Source: Gammaproteobacteria bacterium
Lineage (GTDB): Bacteria > Pseudomonadota > Gammaproteobacteria > Steroidobacterales > GCA-2729495
DNA length: 64,000 nt
Direction: 5' to 3'
Assembly (NCBI GenBank): GCA_014337915.1
Contig: QUBU01000001.1
Span: 1 to 64,000, forward strand
Shown here: positions 31,542-41,674 of the stretch, one piece after another
How the letters are laid out: every line of letters starts with the position of its first letter
Numbering within the stretch: position 1 is the stretch's first letter
Made by a program: the position numbers and the translations under genes
Notes under the pieces: generated by a model
Seen by the model: only the letters and a program-made list of their open reading frames with translations
Database searches by the model: none
Told to the model about the DNA's origin: nothing

Positions 31542-33503
31542 GTGAGCAGCGGTATCTATCTGGCCATTGTTCTCTGTCCGCTGGCGGCGGCTCTGCTGGC
31601 GGGAATGGCAGGGCGCCTCATCGGGCGTGCCGGGGCCCATTCGGTGACCATTGCTGCCGTCGGCGCGTCATTTGCCATGTCGCTCATGGTCCTGCGTGAG
31701 CAGCTGGACCCCGCCGCGGTGCCGTTGAACCAGGAGATTTATACCTGGCTGGTGACAGACGGTGTGCGCATGCAGGTTGGCTTCCTTGTGGATCGCCTGA
31801 CAGCACTGATGATGACGGTGGTGACTTTCGTGTCGCTGATGGTGCACATCTACACCATCGGCTACATGCATGATGATCCGGGGTACCAGCGGTTCTTCAG
31901 CCACATTTCGCTATTCACCTTCGCAATGCTCATGCTGGTGATGTCGAACAACTTCATGCAGCTCTATTTCGGCTGGGAAGCTGTAGGCCTGGTTTCCTAT
32001 CTGCTGATTGGGTTCTGGTACAAGCGGCCGACGGCCATCTTTGCGAACCTCAAGGCGTTCCTGGTGAACAGGGTGGGGGATTTCGGCCTCCTCCTCGGCA
32101 TTGCGACACTCCTGGCTTATACCGGCAGTCTCGACTACCAGGAGGTGTTCGCCCAGGCTGCAAGCCTCCAGGGCCAGCAGATGGAGATCTTCCCGGGAAG
32201 CCCCTGGTCGGTTGCCACAATCGCCTGCCTTGGCCTGTTCGTGGGGGCCATGGCGAAGTCCGCGCAGATGCCGCTGCATGTCTGGTTGCCCGATTCCATG
32301 GAGGGCCCAACACCCATTTCCGCGCTGATCCATGCTGCGACCATGGTCACCGCCGGCGTGTTCCTGCTGGCGCGTATGTCACCGCTGTTCGAGCTTTCAC
32401 AGACTGCGCTGAGCGTTGTACTGGTGGTGGGAGCGACTACGGCATTGCTCACCGGGTTCATCGGCATCGTGCAGAATGACATCAAGCGCGTGGTCGCATA
32501 CTCGACGCTCTCGCAACTCGGCTACATGACCGCGGCCCTGGGTGCTTCGGCATATGCCGCCGGCATCTTCCACCTCATGACCCACGCCTTCTTCAAGGCC
32601 CTGCTGTTCCTGGCCGCGGGTTCCGTCATCGTTGCCATGCACCATGAGCAGGACATCCGCAAGATGGGCGGCTTGCGCCGCTACATGCCAGTTACCTACT
32701 GGACCAGTCTGATGGGTTCCCTGGCGTTGATCGGCTTTCCGGGATTCTCGGGGTTCTTCTCGAAGGATGCCCTGATCGAGGCGGTTGGCCTGTCGGAACT
32801 GCCTTTTGCGGGATTCGCCTATTACTGCCTGATGGCCGGTGTCTTGGTAACGGCGGTTTATTCCTTCCGCATGTTTTTCCTGGTTTTCCATGGCAAGGAG
32901 CGCATGGACGAGGAGACGCGCCATCATCTTCACGAGTCTCCCTGGGTCATCACGGTGCCATTGGTGCTGCTGGCGATTCCTTCCGTGGCCATCGGCTGGT
33001 TGGCCATCGAACCGCTGCTGTTCGGCAGTTATTTCGATGGTGCGATCGTGGTGAACGAGGACCACAACGTACTTGCGGAACTGGGCCGGGAGTTCCACGG
33101 CTCCGGCCAGTTCGTACTGCACGGCATGCTGGGTTGGCCGGTGCTGCTGTCGATGTTTGGAGTTGGCCTGGCCTGGTATGCGTACCTGAGAAATCCGGCC
33201 TTTCCGGAGAACGTACGGCGCCGCCTGGCCAGCGTCCATGCGCTGCTCGTGAACAAGTACTACCTCGACGATCTGAATGACAAGGTCATCGCTCGTGGCG
33301 CGCGCGGCCTGGGATCCCTGTTCTGGAAGATCGGGGATGCACTGCTGATCGATGGGGCGATGGTCAATGGCAGTGCGCGGACCCTGGGCTGGATTGCCGG
33401 GTATATGCGCCGTGGGCAGACCGGATACCTGTATCACTATGCCTTCGCCATGATCGTCAGCCTGGCAGCTCTCCTTGCCTGGATCATTTTCCGGGGCAGC
33501 TGA
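31542..33503 (+). CDS. nuoL: NADH-quinone oxidoreductase subunit L
   Basis: Mrp-antiporter-like subunit at the far end of the membrane arm, with the long lateral helix that spans NuoM and NuoN. The 653-residue product has about 16 helices. Key motifs are FFGWEAVGLVSYLLI-type LYFGWEAVGLVSYLLIGFW, KSAQMPLHVWLPDSMEGPTP and LIHAATMVTAGVFLL. GTG is used because GAGG lies 6 nt upstream; a TTG two codons earlier overlaps the nuoK stop. Confidence 0.96.
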   Translation: MSSGIYLAIVLCPLAAALLAGMAGRLIGRAGAHSVTIAAVGASFAMSLMVLREQLDPAAVPLNQEIYTWLVTDGVRMQVGFLVDRLTALMMTVVTFVSLMVHIYTIGYMHDDPGYQRFFSHISLFTFAMLMLVMSNNFMQLYFGWEAVGLVSYLLIGFWYKRPTAIFANLKAFLVNRVGDFGLLLGIATLLAYTGSLDYQEVFAQAASLQGQQMEIFPGSPWSVATIACLGLFVGAMAKSAQMPLHVWLPDSMEGPTPISALIHAATMVTAGVFLLARMSPLFELSQTALSVVLVVGATTALLTGFIGIVQNDIKRVVAYSTLSQLGYMTAALGASAYAAGIFHLMTHAFFKALLFLAAGSVIVAMHHEQDIRKMGGLRRYMPVTYWTSLMGSLALIGFPGFSGFFSKDALIEAVGLSELPFAGFAYYCLMAGVLVTAVYSFRMFFLVFHGKERMDEETRHHLHESPWVITVPLVLLAIPSVAIGWLAIEPLLFGSYFDGAIVVNEDHNVLAELGREFHGSGQFVLHGMLGWPVLLSMFGVGLAWYAYLRNPAFPENVRRRLASVHALLVNKYYLDDLNDKVIARGARGLGSLFWKIGDALLIDGAMVNGSARTLGWIAGYMRRGQTGYLYHYAFAMIVSLAALLAWIIFRGS

Positions 33504-33524
33504 CGCCCTGCAGGATCACATCGA

Positions 33525-35039
33525 GTGGGACTTCTCAGTTTATTGATTGCATTGCCCATCGGTGGCGGATTGCTGGTTCTCGCCAGCAGCCGCGGTATGA
33601 AGGCTGGTGGCTTCCGGGCGGATCGCTGGCTGGCATTGCTGGCCTCGCTGGCCACTTTTGTGGCCAGCCTGCCGTTATGGACAGGCTTTGACCGGACGAC
33701 CTGGCACATGCAGTTTGTCGAGCGCCAGCCGTGGGTGCCGACATTCAATGTCGAGTACTTCCTGGGCGTCGATGGCTTCTCGATGCCACTGATCCTGCTG
33801 ACTACATTCCTGACACCGCTGGTCATCATCGCAGGCTGGGAAACCGTCAAGCTGCGACCCGCACAGTACTTTGCGGCCTTCCTGATACTCGAAGGGTTGA
33901 TGATTGGGGTCTTTGCAGCCCTGGATGCATTCCTTTTCTATGTTTTCTGGGAGGCGATGCTGATCCCGATGTTCGTGATCATCGGGGTGTGGGGTGGTGA
34001 ACGGCGAATCTACGCCACGGTCAAGTTTTTCCTGTATACGTTCCTCGGTTCGGTGCTCATGCTGGTGGCGCTGATCTACCTCTACCTCCAGGCCGACAGT
34101 TACAGCATCCTCGATTTTCACTCGCTGCCGCTGTCGCTTGCGGAGCAGGTCTGGATATTCCTGGCCCTGCTCGTTGCTTTTGCAGTCAAGGTGCCGATGT
34201 GGCCGGTCCACACATGGTTGCCTGATGCCCATGTTGAGGCACCGACGGGCGGTTCGGTCATCCTGGCGGCTATCCTGCTGAAGGTGGGAGGCTATGGATT
34301 CATTCGCTTCAGCCTTCCGGTAACCCCGGATGCCGCTGGCCTGCTGGCACCGTTGATGATCGCATTGTCACTGGTCGCCGTGGTTTACATCGGTCTGGTG
34401 GCGCTCGTGCAGCAGGATCTGAAGAAGCTCATCGCATATTCGTCGGTGGCCCACATGGGGTTTGTGACGCTCGGGATTTTCCTGGCCTGGGGCATCCTGT
34501 CCAGGACCGGTGAGCTTCCGGGCGTTGCGATGGGGATCACCGGCGGAATGGTGCAGATGGTTTCCCATGGCTTCGTCTCTGGCGCATTGTTTCTTTGCGT
34601 GGGTGTCCTGTATGACCGCATGCACACCCGCGAAATTGCGGCTTACGGGGGAGTGGCCAATACAATGCCAAGGTTTGCCGCATTCATGGTGCTGTTTGCG
34701 ATGGCAAACTCAGGGTTGCCAGGCACATCCGGATTTGTTGGCGAGTTCCTGGTGATTCTGGCGAGTTACCAGGCCAGTTTCTGGTATGCATTCCTTGCCG
34801 CGACCACGCTGGTCCTCGGTGCGGCCTACACGTTGTGGATGGTCAAGCGGGTCGTCTTCGGGCCAGTGACCAATGAGCGCGTGGCTGCATTGCGCGACCT
34901 CAATGCAAGGGAGTTCCTGGTCCTGGGGCTGGTGGCGGCGGCCGTCATGCTGCTGGGCCTGTGGCCGGCGCCACTGGTTGACGTGCTGTCCGCTTCGGTT
35001 GACAACCTCGCCAGCCACATCATCCAGTCAAAATTATGA
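33525..35039 (+). CDS. nuoM: NADH-quinone oxidoreductase subunit M
   Basis: Second antiporter-like pumping subunit, 504 residues from GTG. Visible motifs include FYVFWEAMLIPMFVIIG with the membrane Glu, FAVKVPMWPVHTWLPDAHVEAPTGGSV with the conserved Lys, and DLKKLIAYSSVAHMGF. About 14 hydrophobic helices are apparent. The stop overlaps the nuoN start by 4 bp. Confidence 0.97.
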   Translation: MGLLSLLIALPIGGGLLVLASSRGMKAGGFRADRWLALLASLATFVASLPLWTGFDRTTWHMQFVERQPWVPTFNVEYFLGVDGFSMPLILLTTFLTPLVIIAGWETVKLRPAQYFAAFLILEGLMIGVFAALDAFLFYVFWEAMLIPMFVIIGVWGGERRIYATVKFFLYTFLGSVLMLVALIYLYLQADSYSILDFHSLPLSLAEQVWIFLALLVAFAVKVPMWPVHTWLPDAHVEAPTGGSVILAAILLKVGGYGFIRFSLPVTPDAAGLLAPLMIALSLVAVVYIGLVALVQQDLKKLIAYSSVAHMGFVTLGIFLAWGILSRTGELPGVAMGITGGMVQMVSHGFVSGALFLCVGVLYDRMHTREIAAYGGVANTMPRFAAFMVLFAMANSGLPGTSGFVGEFLVILASYQASFWYAFLAATTLVLGAAYTLWMVKRVVFGPVTNERVAALRDLNAREFLVLGLVAAAVMLLGLWPAPLVDVLSASVDNLASHIIQSKL

Positions 35040-36472
35040 ACGGCAATGTCATGGGCTTTCTCGGAGCCTGCCTGCCCGAGATCGTGGTTGGTGCCGGCAT
35101 CTGCGTGGTGCTGATGGCGGGTGTATTCGTCAAGGATGGCCGCCACCTGCTGTATTTGCTGGCCATGTCCTGTCTGGTCGCGGCAGCCTGGGTGACCGGA
35201 TCTGGTGACCCGGCGGCCACGGTGCTGATGCCGGGAGGCGCTTTCATTCAGGACCCGTTGACTCGCTTTCTGAAGTTGTTCGTATTTGCCGTCGTGGCGC
35301 TCGTGTTTGTCTATTCACGCGCCTACATCGGCGAGCGCAAGCTGGCAGCGGCTGAGTTTTATGCGCTCAGCCTGTTCGCGCTGCTCGGTATCCTCGTCAT
35401 GATTTCGTCGGCGAGTTTCCTGGTGATGTATCTCGGGCTCGAGACCCTTTCTCTGGCGCTGTACGCCATGGTGGCGTTTGAGCGGGATTCGCCCGTGGGG
35501 GCGGAGGCCGCCATGAAGTACTTCGTACTCGGCGCGATCGCGTCAGGTTGCCTGCTCTACGGGGTCTCGCTCCTCTACGGTGTCACGGGCAGCATCCTCT
35601 TCAGCGACATCGCAGCCGCGCTGCAGCCTGGGGCGGCTGGGCAGGCCGGTGCCCTCGTGGGACTTGCCTTCGTGCTCGTTGGCATCGCCTTCAAGTTTGG
35701 CGCCGTCCCGTTCCACATGTGGGTGCCCGACGTCTATCAGGGGGCACCCACCTGTGTCTCGCTGTTCGTTGCGACCGCACCGGAAGTGGCGGCATTTGCG
35801 CTTACTCTGCGCATTCTCGTGGATGCGCTGACACCGATCGATATGGATTGGCAGCTTGTCCTGTCGGTGTTGGCGATTCTGTCGCTGGGGATTGGCAATC
35901 TCGTGGCGATCATGCAGAAGAACATCAAGCGCATGCTGGCGTATTCGACGATTGCGCATGTTGGCTTCATTTTGCTCGGCTTCCTGGCTGTCCAGGGGGG
36001 CGGTCTGCAGGCCGCGCTCTATTACACGATCATTTATGTGCTGATGGCCGCTGGTGCGTTCGGCGTCGTATTGTTCCTGGCGGCTGATGGCGTCGATGCC
36101 GACCAGCTGGATGATTTCAGGGGACTCAACCGCCGCAGCCCATGGTTTGCGCTGATGATGTTGATCGTGATGTTCAGCATGATCGGTGTTCCGCCATTTG
36201 CGGGCTTTTACGCAAAGTGGTGGATTCTTTCGGCTTTGCTTGAATCCGGCCAGGCCATGCTGGCAACGGCAGCCGTCATATTTTCGGTGATCGGGGCTTT
36301 TTACTACCTGCGAATCGTGCACCTGATGTATTTCGACGAGGGCGCCGGGCAACCGTCGGTGAGTGCGCCAATGGATTTTCGCGTGATGCTCAGCGTCAAC
36401 GCTCTGGCTTTGCTTGGCCTCGGGCTTTTCCCGGCGGGGCTGCTGGAGCTGTGCGCGCGCGTACTGGGTTGA
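35036..36472 (+). CDS. nuoN: NADH-quinone oxidoreductase subunit N
   Basis: Third antiporter-like pumping subunit, 478 residues. It has LGLETLSLALYAMVAFERDS, FKFGAVPFHMWVPDVYQGAPT and NIKRMLAYSTIAHVGFILLG. It closes the nuoA-N operon. No intrinsic terminator was found after it; only 63 bp separate it from the initiator tRNA, and these hold a candidate promoter. Confidence 0.97.
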   Translation: MNGNVMGFLGACLPEIVVGAGICVVLMAGVFVKDGRHLLYLLAMSCLVAAAWVTGSGDPAATVLMPGGAFIQDPLTRFLKLFVFAVVALVFVYSRAYIGERKLAAAEFYALSLFALLGILVMISSASFLVMYLGLETLSLALYAMVAFERDSPVGAEAAMKYFVLGAIASGCLLYGVSLLYGVTGSILFSDIAAALQPGAAGQAGALVGLAFVLVGIAFKFGAVPFHMWVPDVYQGAPTCVSLFVATAPEVAAFALTLRILVDALTPIDMDWQLVLSVLAILSLGIGNLVAIMQKNIKRMLAYSTIAHVGFILLGFLAVQGGGLQAALYYTIIYVLMAAGAFGVVLFLAADGVDADQLDDFRGLNRRSPWFALMMLIVMFSMIGVPPFAGFYAKWWILSALLESGQAMLATAAVIFSVIGAFYYLRIVHLMYFDEGAGQPSVSAPMDFRVMLSVNALALLGLGLFPAGLLELCARVLG

Positions 36473-36490
36473 CCGACTGACGGCCGGGCA

Positions 36491-36519
36491 TTGCGGCGCC
36501 ACTGGCGTAAGGGTAGTAT
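36491..36519 (+). promoter_or_regulatory. Candidate promoter of initiator tRNA
   Basis: TTGCGG and TAGTAT stand 17 bp apart. The predicted start is about 10 nt before the mature tRNA, with a GC-rich discriminator (CCGCACC) as in stringently controlled stable-RNA promoters. Confidence 0.5.
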
Positions 36520-36535
36520 CCGCACCTCAATCCGG

Positions 36536-36612
36536 TGCGGGGTGGAGCAGTCTGGCAGCTCGTCGGGCTCATAACCCGAAGGTCGCAGGTTCAAATCCTG
36601 CCCCCGCTACCA
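36536..36612 (+). tRNA. metY: Initiator tRNA-fMet (anticodon CAT)
   Basis: A 77-nt tRNA almost identical to E. coli metY. Its anticodon loop CTCATAA is flanked by the three consecutive G-C pairs (GGG/CCC) that mark initiators. Position 1 is T and position 72 is T, so the first acceptor pair is unpaired, the other hallmark of initiators; E. coli has C1-A72. CCA is encoded. As in E. coli it lies upstream of rimP-nusA-infB. Confidence 0.96.
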
Positions 36613-36622
36613 CCTCTCCGAG

Positions 36623-36657
36623 CCGAGGGCCGCCCAAGTCGCGGCCCTCGGTGTTTT
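36623..36657 (+). terminator. Intrinsic terminator after tRNA-fMet
   Basis: A perfect 11-bp stem (CCGAGGGCCGC / GCGGCCCTCGG) with a 7-nt loop is followed by TGTTTT. It begins 10 nt after the tRNA and should release the tRNA transcript before the rimP operon. Confidence 0.85.
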
Positions 36658-36795
36658 CGGTGACTGGATGCGTTTTTCCGGCAGCCAGCGATTTATGGCA
36701 TTGAATCGGCTTGATCCCGGGATGCCCCCAGTGGCCTGCCTGGCTGCGCCCGCCTGCCCTCGTGGGCTGCGTTTCTCGTGTGTCCAGACCAGGGT

Positions 36796-36824
36796 TTACC
36801 ATACCGGGCCTGGGCGGCTAGAAT
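36796..36824 (+). promoter_or_regulatory. Promoter of the rimP-nusA-infB operon leader
   Basis: TTACCA and TAGAAT are 17 bp apart, matching consensus at 4 and 5 of 6 positions. The predicted start is near 36831, about 250 nt before rimP, leaving a long leader that contains two terminator-like structures. Confidence 0.6.
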
Positions 36825-36830
36825 GGCGGA

Positions 36831-36968
36831 AGTTTGTGGGGCTCGGCGGAGCAGCTTGCCCGCCGGGCACCAGGGTACGGGCTCGTTGGCTGGGCGGTTG
36901 GCGTCTGGTCGGTGGTTTCCCGCATCAGGACCTGCGGAAGTAGCCCCCAATTGGGGCTATTTCTTTTT
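36831..36968 (+). ncRNA. Possible leader RNA or small RNA upstream of rimP
   Basis: A transcript from the promoter at 36796-36824 to the first terminator would be about 138 nt. It contains a hairpin with arms CCGCA/TGCGG just before the terminator hairpin, and GC-rich pairing potential in its first half. It does not carry the SRP RNA or 6S signatures. It may be only the attenuated form of the rimP operon leader rather than an independent RNA. Confidence 0.3.
36941..36968 (+). terminator. First terminator in the rimP leader
   Basis: The stem TAGCCCC/GGGGCTA (7 bp, 5-nt loop) is followed by TTTCTTTTT. It lies about 110 nt upstream of rimP with no gene before it since the promoter. It is therefore either the end of a small RNA or an attenuator. 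Confidence 0.75.
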
Positions 36969-37019
36969 GGAGCGGCGCCTGCTCGAATCCGGAAGGGGTT
37001 CTGTTGCGCTGCATACAAT

Positions 37020-37044
37020 GGGCCCTAGGGCCCTTTTTTTGTTT
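37020..37044 (+). terminator. Second terminator-like site in the rimP leader
   Basis: The perfect palindrome GGGCCCTAGGGCCC is followed directly by seven T residues, then GTTT. It folds as a short 5-bp GC stem with a 4-nt loop. A TACAAT -10-like box abuts it at 37014-37019. With the upstream terminator it forms a tandem pair before rimP, comparable to the readthrough terminators between metY and rimP reported in E. coli. Confidence 0.6.
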
Positions 37045-37079
37045 CTATAGGCACAAGTACCTGATTGAGCTGAGGTTTG

Positions 37080-37553
37080 ATGGCGGCAAACAGGCAGGCG
37101 CTGTGGACATTGCTCGAACCGGCAGTAGCGAGCGTAGGCTTTGAACTGTCGGATCTCGAGGTAAGCCTTGGCCATGGCCGGGGCTTTCTCCGCTTGTTCA
37201 TCGACTCCGGCAACGGAGTCACGGTCGATGACTGCGAGCGCGTAAGCCGCCAGGTGAGCAGTGTGCTGGATGTGGCTGATCCGATTGGCGGCCAATATCG
37301 CCTGGAGGTGTCATCGCCGGGGCTGGATCGCCGGTTGGTGAAACCCGAGCATTTCGACAGGTTCGCCGGTGCGCAGGTGCAGGTGAAGTTCCGCCGGCTG
37401 ATCGAGGGGCGGCGCCATATCCGCGGCACGTTGATGCTGCGTGACGGGGATGTGATCGAAGTATCGAGTGATGGTGTGGCAAGGCGCATTGCGCTGGCAG
37501 ATGTGGACGTGGTGCGGCTGATTCCCGAACCGAGGGTAGCGGCCGAAAATTGA
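37080..37553 (+). CDS. rimP: Ribosome maturation factor RimP
   Basis: RimP assists 30S subunit maturation. The 157-residue product has the N-terminal domain with LLEPAVASVGFELSDLEV and LRLFIDSGNGVTVDDCERVSRQVS, the SSPGLDRRLVKPEHF signature, and a C-terminal SH3-like barrel. ATG is preceded by GAGG. An adjoining in-frame TTG is less likely. It is the first gene of the rimP-nusA-infB-rbfA-truB-rpsO-pnp series. Confidence 0.96.
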   Translation: MAANRQALWTLLEPAVASVGFELSDLEVSLGHGRGFLRLFIDSGNGVTVDDCERVSRQVSSVLDVADPIGGQYRLEVSSPGLDRRLVKPEHFDRFAGAQVQVKFRRLIEGRRHIRGTLMLRDGDVIEVSSDGVARRIALADVDVVRLIPEPRVAAEN

Positions 37554-37572
37554 CGGCGCGGAAAACGGTCAT

Positions 37573-39078
37573 ATGAACAAAGAAATCCTCAATGTGGTCG
37601 ATGTTGTCTCCAACGAGAAGGGTGTCGACAAGGAGATCATCTTCGAGGCGCTGGAAGCAGCGCTGGCGTCGGCAACCCGCAAGCGACATGGTGACGGAAT
37701 TGATGCGCGTGTAAGCATCGATCGCCGGACTGGAGACTACGAAACTTTCCAGCGCTGGAAGGTCTTTGCCGATGACTCCAAGGAACTGGAGTTCCCCGAC
37801 AAGGAGTTGCGGATGATCGATGCGGTCGATATCGATGCGGCGGCCGAGCCTGGTGGCTTCGTCGAGGTGCCGATCGAGTCCGTGGACTTTGGGCGCATCG
37901 CCGCACAGACCGCCAAGCAGGTCATCGTGCAGAAGGTTCGCGAAGCCGAGCGCAAGAAGGTTGTCGAGGAGTTTGCGGGACGCGTTGGCCAGCTGCTGAG
38001 TGGTGTCGTCAAGCGGGTCGACAGGAACGGGGTGTTCCTTGATCTCGGCAGCAACGCCGAAGGGTTTATCCCGAGAGAGAACATGATTCCCCGGGAACCG
38101 GTCCGCACGCAGGACCGGATGAAGGCGCTGCTGCGCGAGGTTCGTTCGGAGTTACGCGGGCCACAGTTGTTCCTGAGTCGCACGGCACCTGCGTTTCTCG
38201 TGGAGCTGGTCAAGATTGAGGTCCCGGAGGTAGGCCAGGGGCTGATAGAGATCATGGGCGCGGCCCGTGATCCTGGCTTGCGGGCCAAAATCGCCGTGAA
38301 GAGCAACGATTCGCGAATTGACCCGGTCGGGGCGTGCGTAGGCATGCGAGGGTCACGCGTGACGGCTGTTTCGAATGAGCTGGCCGGGGAGCGGGTGGAC
38401 ATCATCCCCTGGGACGACAATCCCGCGCAGTTCGTCATCAATGCGATGTCGCCGGCAGAAGTCAGTTCGATTGTGGTCGATGAAGAGTCGCACAGCATGG
38501 ATATCGCTGTGGCGGAGGACAGATTGTCCCAGGCCATTGGCCGCGGCGGGCAGAACATCCGTCTTGCTAGCGAGCTGACTGGCTGGGAGCTCAATGTGAT
38601 GAGCGAGGCAGCTGCAGACGAGAAGAGCGAGCAGGAAGCCAGGACAGTGGTCGAGCTGTTCATGAAGCAGCTCGATGTGGACGAGGATGTCGCCCTGATC
38701 CTGGTTCAGGAAGGATTCTCGACAATTGAGGAAATTGCCTATGTGCCCGCTGCCGAACTCCTCGCAATTGAGGAGTTTGACCAGCAGATTGTCGATGAGC
38801 TTCGCAGCCGTGCGCGCGATGTCCTGTTGACGATGGCCATCGCCACGGAGGAGACCGCCGGCGGTGCTCCGCCGGCCGATGACCTGCTTGCGCTCGAAGG
38901 CATGGATGCCGACCTGGCCCGGCAGCTGGCAAGCCGCGGCGTGGTTACGCGGGAGGATCTCGCGGAGCAGGCGGTCGATGACCTGGCGGACATCGAGGGC
39001 CTGGATGCGGAGCGTGCAGCCTCCCTGATCATGACCGCCCGTGCGCACTGGTTTGAAAACGAAGAGAGCCCGGCCTGA
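37573..39078 (+). CDS. nusA: Transcription termination/antitermination protein NusA
   Basis: NusA binds RNA polymerase and nascent RNA, controlling pausing, termination and antitermination. The 501-residue protein has the N-terminal polymerase-binding domain, an S1 domain ([24 protein letters not shown]), KH domains ([31 protein letters not shown]). Two C-terminal acidic helix-hairpin-helix repeats ([30 protein letters not shown] and [13 protein letters not shown]) follow. In E. coli this operon is autoregulated through its leader, relevant to the tandem terminators upstream. Confidence 0.98.
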   Translation: MNKEILNVVDVVSNEKGVDKEIIFEALEAALASATRKRHGDGIDARVSIDRRTGDYETFQRWKVFADDSKELEFPDKELRMIDAVDIDAAAEPGGFVEVPIESVDFGRIAAQTAKQVIVQKVREAERKKVVEEFAGRVGQLLSGVVKRVDRNGVFLDLGSNAEGFIPRENMIPREPVRTQDRMKALLREVRSELRGPQLFLSRTAPAFLVELVKIEVPEVGQGLIEIMGAARDPGLRAKIAVKSNDSRIDPVGACVGMRGSRVTAVSNELAGERVDIIPWDDNPAQFVINAMSPAEVSSIVVDEESHSMDIAVAEDRLSQAIGRGGQNIRLASELTGWELNVMSEAAADEKSEQEARTVVELFMKQLDVDEDVALILVQEGFSTIEEIAYVPAAELLAIEEFDQQIVDELRSRARDVLLTMAIATEETAGGAPPADDLLALEGMDADLARQLASRGVVTREDLAEQAVDDLADIEGLDAERAASLIMTARAHWFENEESPA

Positions 39079-39107
39079 TCACGGGTTTTCCTGAACGGAG
39101 CAATCGC

Positions 39108-41627
39108 ATGTCGGATGTGACCGTCGCCCAGTTTGCCGAGGTGCTGAAGGTGCCTGTCGAGCGCCTGCTGGTGCAGCTCGACGAGGCAGGAATCAGCGTC
39201 AGCGGCGCTGACGCCGTCATCAGTGATGATGCCAAGATGGAGTTGCTGACCCATCTCCGGAAGAGTCATGGCCATGCCGAAGAGAACTCGACAGGCGGAG
39301 CGCCCAAGAAAATTACGCTCAAAAGACGTACCCAGAGCGAAATCCGCCTGGCAAGCAACCAGGGTCGTGCACGTACCGTCAACGTCGAGATCCGGCGCAA
39401 GCGCACCTATGTAAAGCGCGATGAACTTGAGAAGGAGGCCCGGCAGCAGCAGGAGGAGGTCGATCGCAAGCGCCGCGAGGAAGAGGAATCCCGCCTGGAG
39501 AAGGAACGGCTCGAGCGAGCAGAGCAGGAACGCGTCGAGCAGGAGCGTCGTGAACGGGAACTCCGCGAGCAGGAAGCGGCCCGCCTCAAGGCAGAGGAGG
39601 AGGCAAAGGCAGCCGAAGAAGCGCGGCGGCAGAAGGAGGCCAGGAAGCGCGAGACCGGTGAGCGTGAGCGTGCGACCGAGGACATTCGCAGCTGGACGAA
39701 GGTAGCGGCAGAGCCAGAGCGCGCGCCGGTGGATGACAAGTCAACCCGCTATGGTCGGCAGGAACTGCATGTCACCAGCGACATCAGTGGTCGCAGGAAG
39801 AAGAAGCGGCCGGCACGTCGCGGTGGTGCGGTGACCGTTGATTCACGTCACGGGTTCGAGCGCCCAACCGCGCCGGTGATCCGCGCGGTCGAGATTCCGG
39901 AATCCATCAAGGTTTCGGAACTGGCGCAGAGGATGGCCGTGAAGGGTGGCGAGGTCATCAAGGTGCTGATGAAGCTCGGCACCATGGCAACAATCAACCA
40001 GGTGATCGACCAGGACACGGCAACCCTGGTGGTGGAGGAGATGGGCCACACACCAAAGGCTGCTCAAAGCGGGGGCCTCGAGGCCGAAATTCTTGCCAGC
40101 GTGGGCGTGGCTGGCGATCTGCGCCCCAGGCCACCGGTAGTGACGATCATGGGGCATGTCGACCATGGGAAAACCTCGCTGCTTGATTTTATCCGTAGCA
40201 CCAAGGTCGCTGCCGGCGAGGCTGGCGGCATAACGCAGCACATCGGCGCCTACCGAATTGAGACGCCAAACGGCCAGATTGCATTTCTGGATACGCCGGG
40301 TCACGAGGCATTTACGGCGATGCGGGCGCGTGGCGCGAAAGTGACCGATATCGTGGTTCTCGTGGTGGCGGCGGACGACGGCGTGAAGCCACAGACCGAG
40401 GAGGCGATTCAGCATGCCCGGGCTGCTGGTGTTCCTATCGTCGTGGCCATCAACAAGATCGACAAATCTGATGCCGATCCGGAGCGTGTGCGTAACGAAC
40501 TGGTCCAGCGTGGGGTAGTGCCCGAGGAATGGGGCGGGGAAACACTGTTCGTAAACGTGTCGGCACGCACTGGAGCAGGCGTCGACAAGTTGCTGGAGTC
40601 CCTGCTCTTGCAGGCGGAACTGCTGGATCTCAAGGCGCCAGGCGAGGGTCCGGCGACGGGCGTGGTCATCGAATCCGGTCTGGAGAAGGGGCGTGGTGCC
40701 GTTGCAACGGTATTGGTCACTGGTGGGCGGTTACGCCAGGGCGATGTACTCCTTGCGGGCCAGGAGTACGGTCGCGTACGTGTGATGTACGACGCCGCAG
40801 CCAACCCGGTCAAAGAGGCGGGAGCATCGACACCAGTGGTGGTGCTTGGCCTCTCGGGAATTCCTGCGGCGGGAGACGATGCGGTGGTCCTCCCTGACGA
40901 GCGGCAGGCGCGCGAACTCTCGGATCTGCGCAAGGCGCGGACCAGGGACACTAAGCTGGCACAGCAACAGTCAGCAAAACTCGAAGACGTTTTCAGCCAG
41001 CTTCAGTCCGGAGTGAAGTCGGTACAGCTCCTGATCAAGGCTGACGTGCATGGCAGCGCCGAAGCGTTGCGCGATGCATTGGCCAAGCTGGCCACAAGTG
41101 AAATCCAGGTCAAGGTCATCGGCAGCAGTGTCGGCGGGATTACGGAATCGGACGTCAACCTGGCTGCTGCGTCGGGTGCCACGATAATCGGCTTCAATGT
41201 CCGAGCCGACGGGGCGGCGCGTGACGCCATCAAGGCGACCGGTGTCGATGTGCGTTACTACAGCATCATCTATCAGGCGATTGATGACGTCAGATCGGCG
41301 ATGACCGGCATGCTGGCACCGGAGATCCGCGACCAGATCGTGGGGCTGGCTGAAGTCAGGGACGTTTTCCGATCACCAAAATTCGGCAGTGTTGCGGGAT
41401 GTCTGGTGGTCGATGGCTACGTGAAGCGCAGCAATCCTGTGCGCGTCCTGCGTGACCACGTCGTGATATTCGAAGGTGAACTCGATTCGCTTCGCCGATT
41501 CAAGGATGATGTGTCTGAGGTCCGCGCCGGGACGGAGTGCGGCATAGGCGTGCGCAATTACAGCGACGTCAAGGTCGGCGACCAGATCGAATGCTTCGAA
41601 CGGGTCCAGGTAGCCAGGTCGCTTTGA
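39108..41627 (+). CDS. infB: Translation initiation factor IF-2
   Basis: IF-2 is the GTPase that brings fMet-tRNA to the 30S subunit; the initiator tRNA gene lies about 2.5 kb upstream. The 839-residue product begins with an IF2N domain ([19 protein letters not shown]). A long Glu/Arg/Lys-rich coiled segment (about residues 105-190) precedes a second IF2N-like domain ([24 protein letters not shown]). The G domain shows [20 protein letters not shown] and NKID, followed by domains II-IV. Confidence 0.98.
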   Translation: MSDVTVAQFAEVLKVPVERLLVQLDEAGISVSGADAVISDDAKMELLTHLRKSHGHAEENSTGGAPKKITLKRRTQSEIRLASNQGRARTVNVEIRRKRTYVKRDELEKEARQQQEEVDRKRREEEESRLEKERLERAEQERVEQERRERELREQEAARLKAEEEAKAAEEARRQKEARKRETGERERATEDIRSWTKVAAEPERAPVDDKSTRYGRQELHVTSDISGRRKKKRPARRGGAVTVDSRHGFERPTAPVIRAVEIPESIKVSELAQRMAVKGGEVIKVLMKLGTMATINQVIDQDTATLVVEEMGHTPKAAQSGGLEAEILASVGVAGDLRPRPPVVTIMGHVDHGKTSLLDFIRSTKVAAGEAGGITQHIGAYRIETPNGQIAFLDTPGHEAFTAMRARGAKVTDIVVLVVAADDGVKPQTEEAIQHARAAGVPIVVAINKIDKSDADPERVRNELVQRGVVPEEWGGETLFVNVSARTGAGVDKLLESLLLQAELLDLKAPGEGPATGVVIESGLEKGRGAVATVLVTGGRLRQGDVLLAGQEYGRVRVMYDAAANPVKEAGASTPVVVLGLSGIPAAGDDAVVLPDERQARELSDLRKARTRDTKLAQQQSAKLEDVFSQLQSGVKSVQLLIKADVHGSAEALRDALAKLATSEIQVKVIGSSVGGITESDVNLAAASGATIIGFNVRADGAARDAIKATGVDVRYYSIIYQAIDDVRSAMTGMLAPEIRDQIVGLAEVRDVFRSPKFGSVAGCLVVDGYVKRSNPVRVLRDHVVIFEGELDSLRRFKDDVSEVRAGTECGIGVRNYSDVKVGDQIECFERVQVARSL

Positions 41628-41674
41628 GCTGCTGGGCTCGCCGGGCGACGGGCCGGAAGGCGGGTGGCTGAAGA

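Noticed and set aside
36778..37050. Small open frame of about 90 codons in the rimP leader
   Set aside because: It runs through both terminator hairpins, begins upstream of the likely transcription start, and has no Shine-Dalgarno or recognisable motif.
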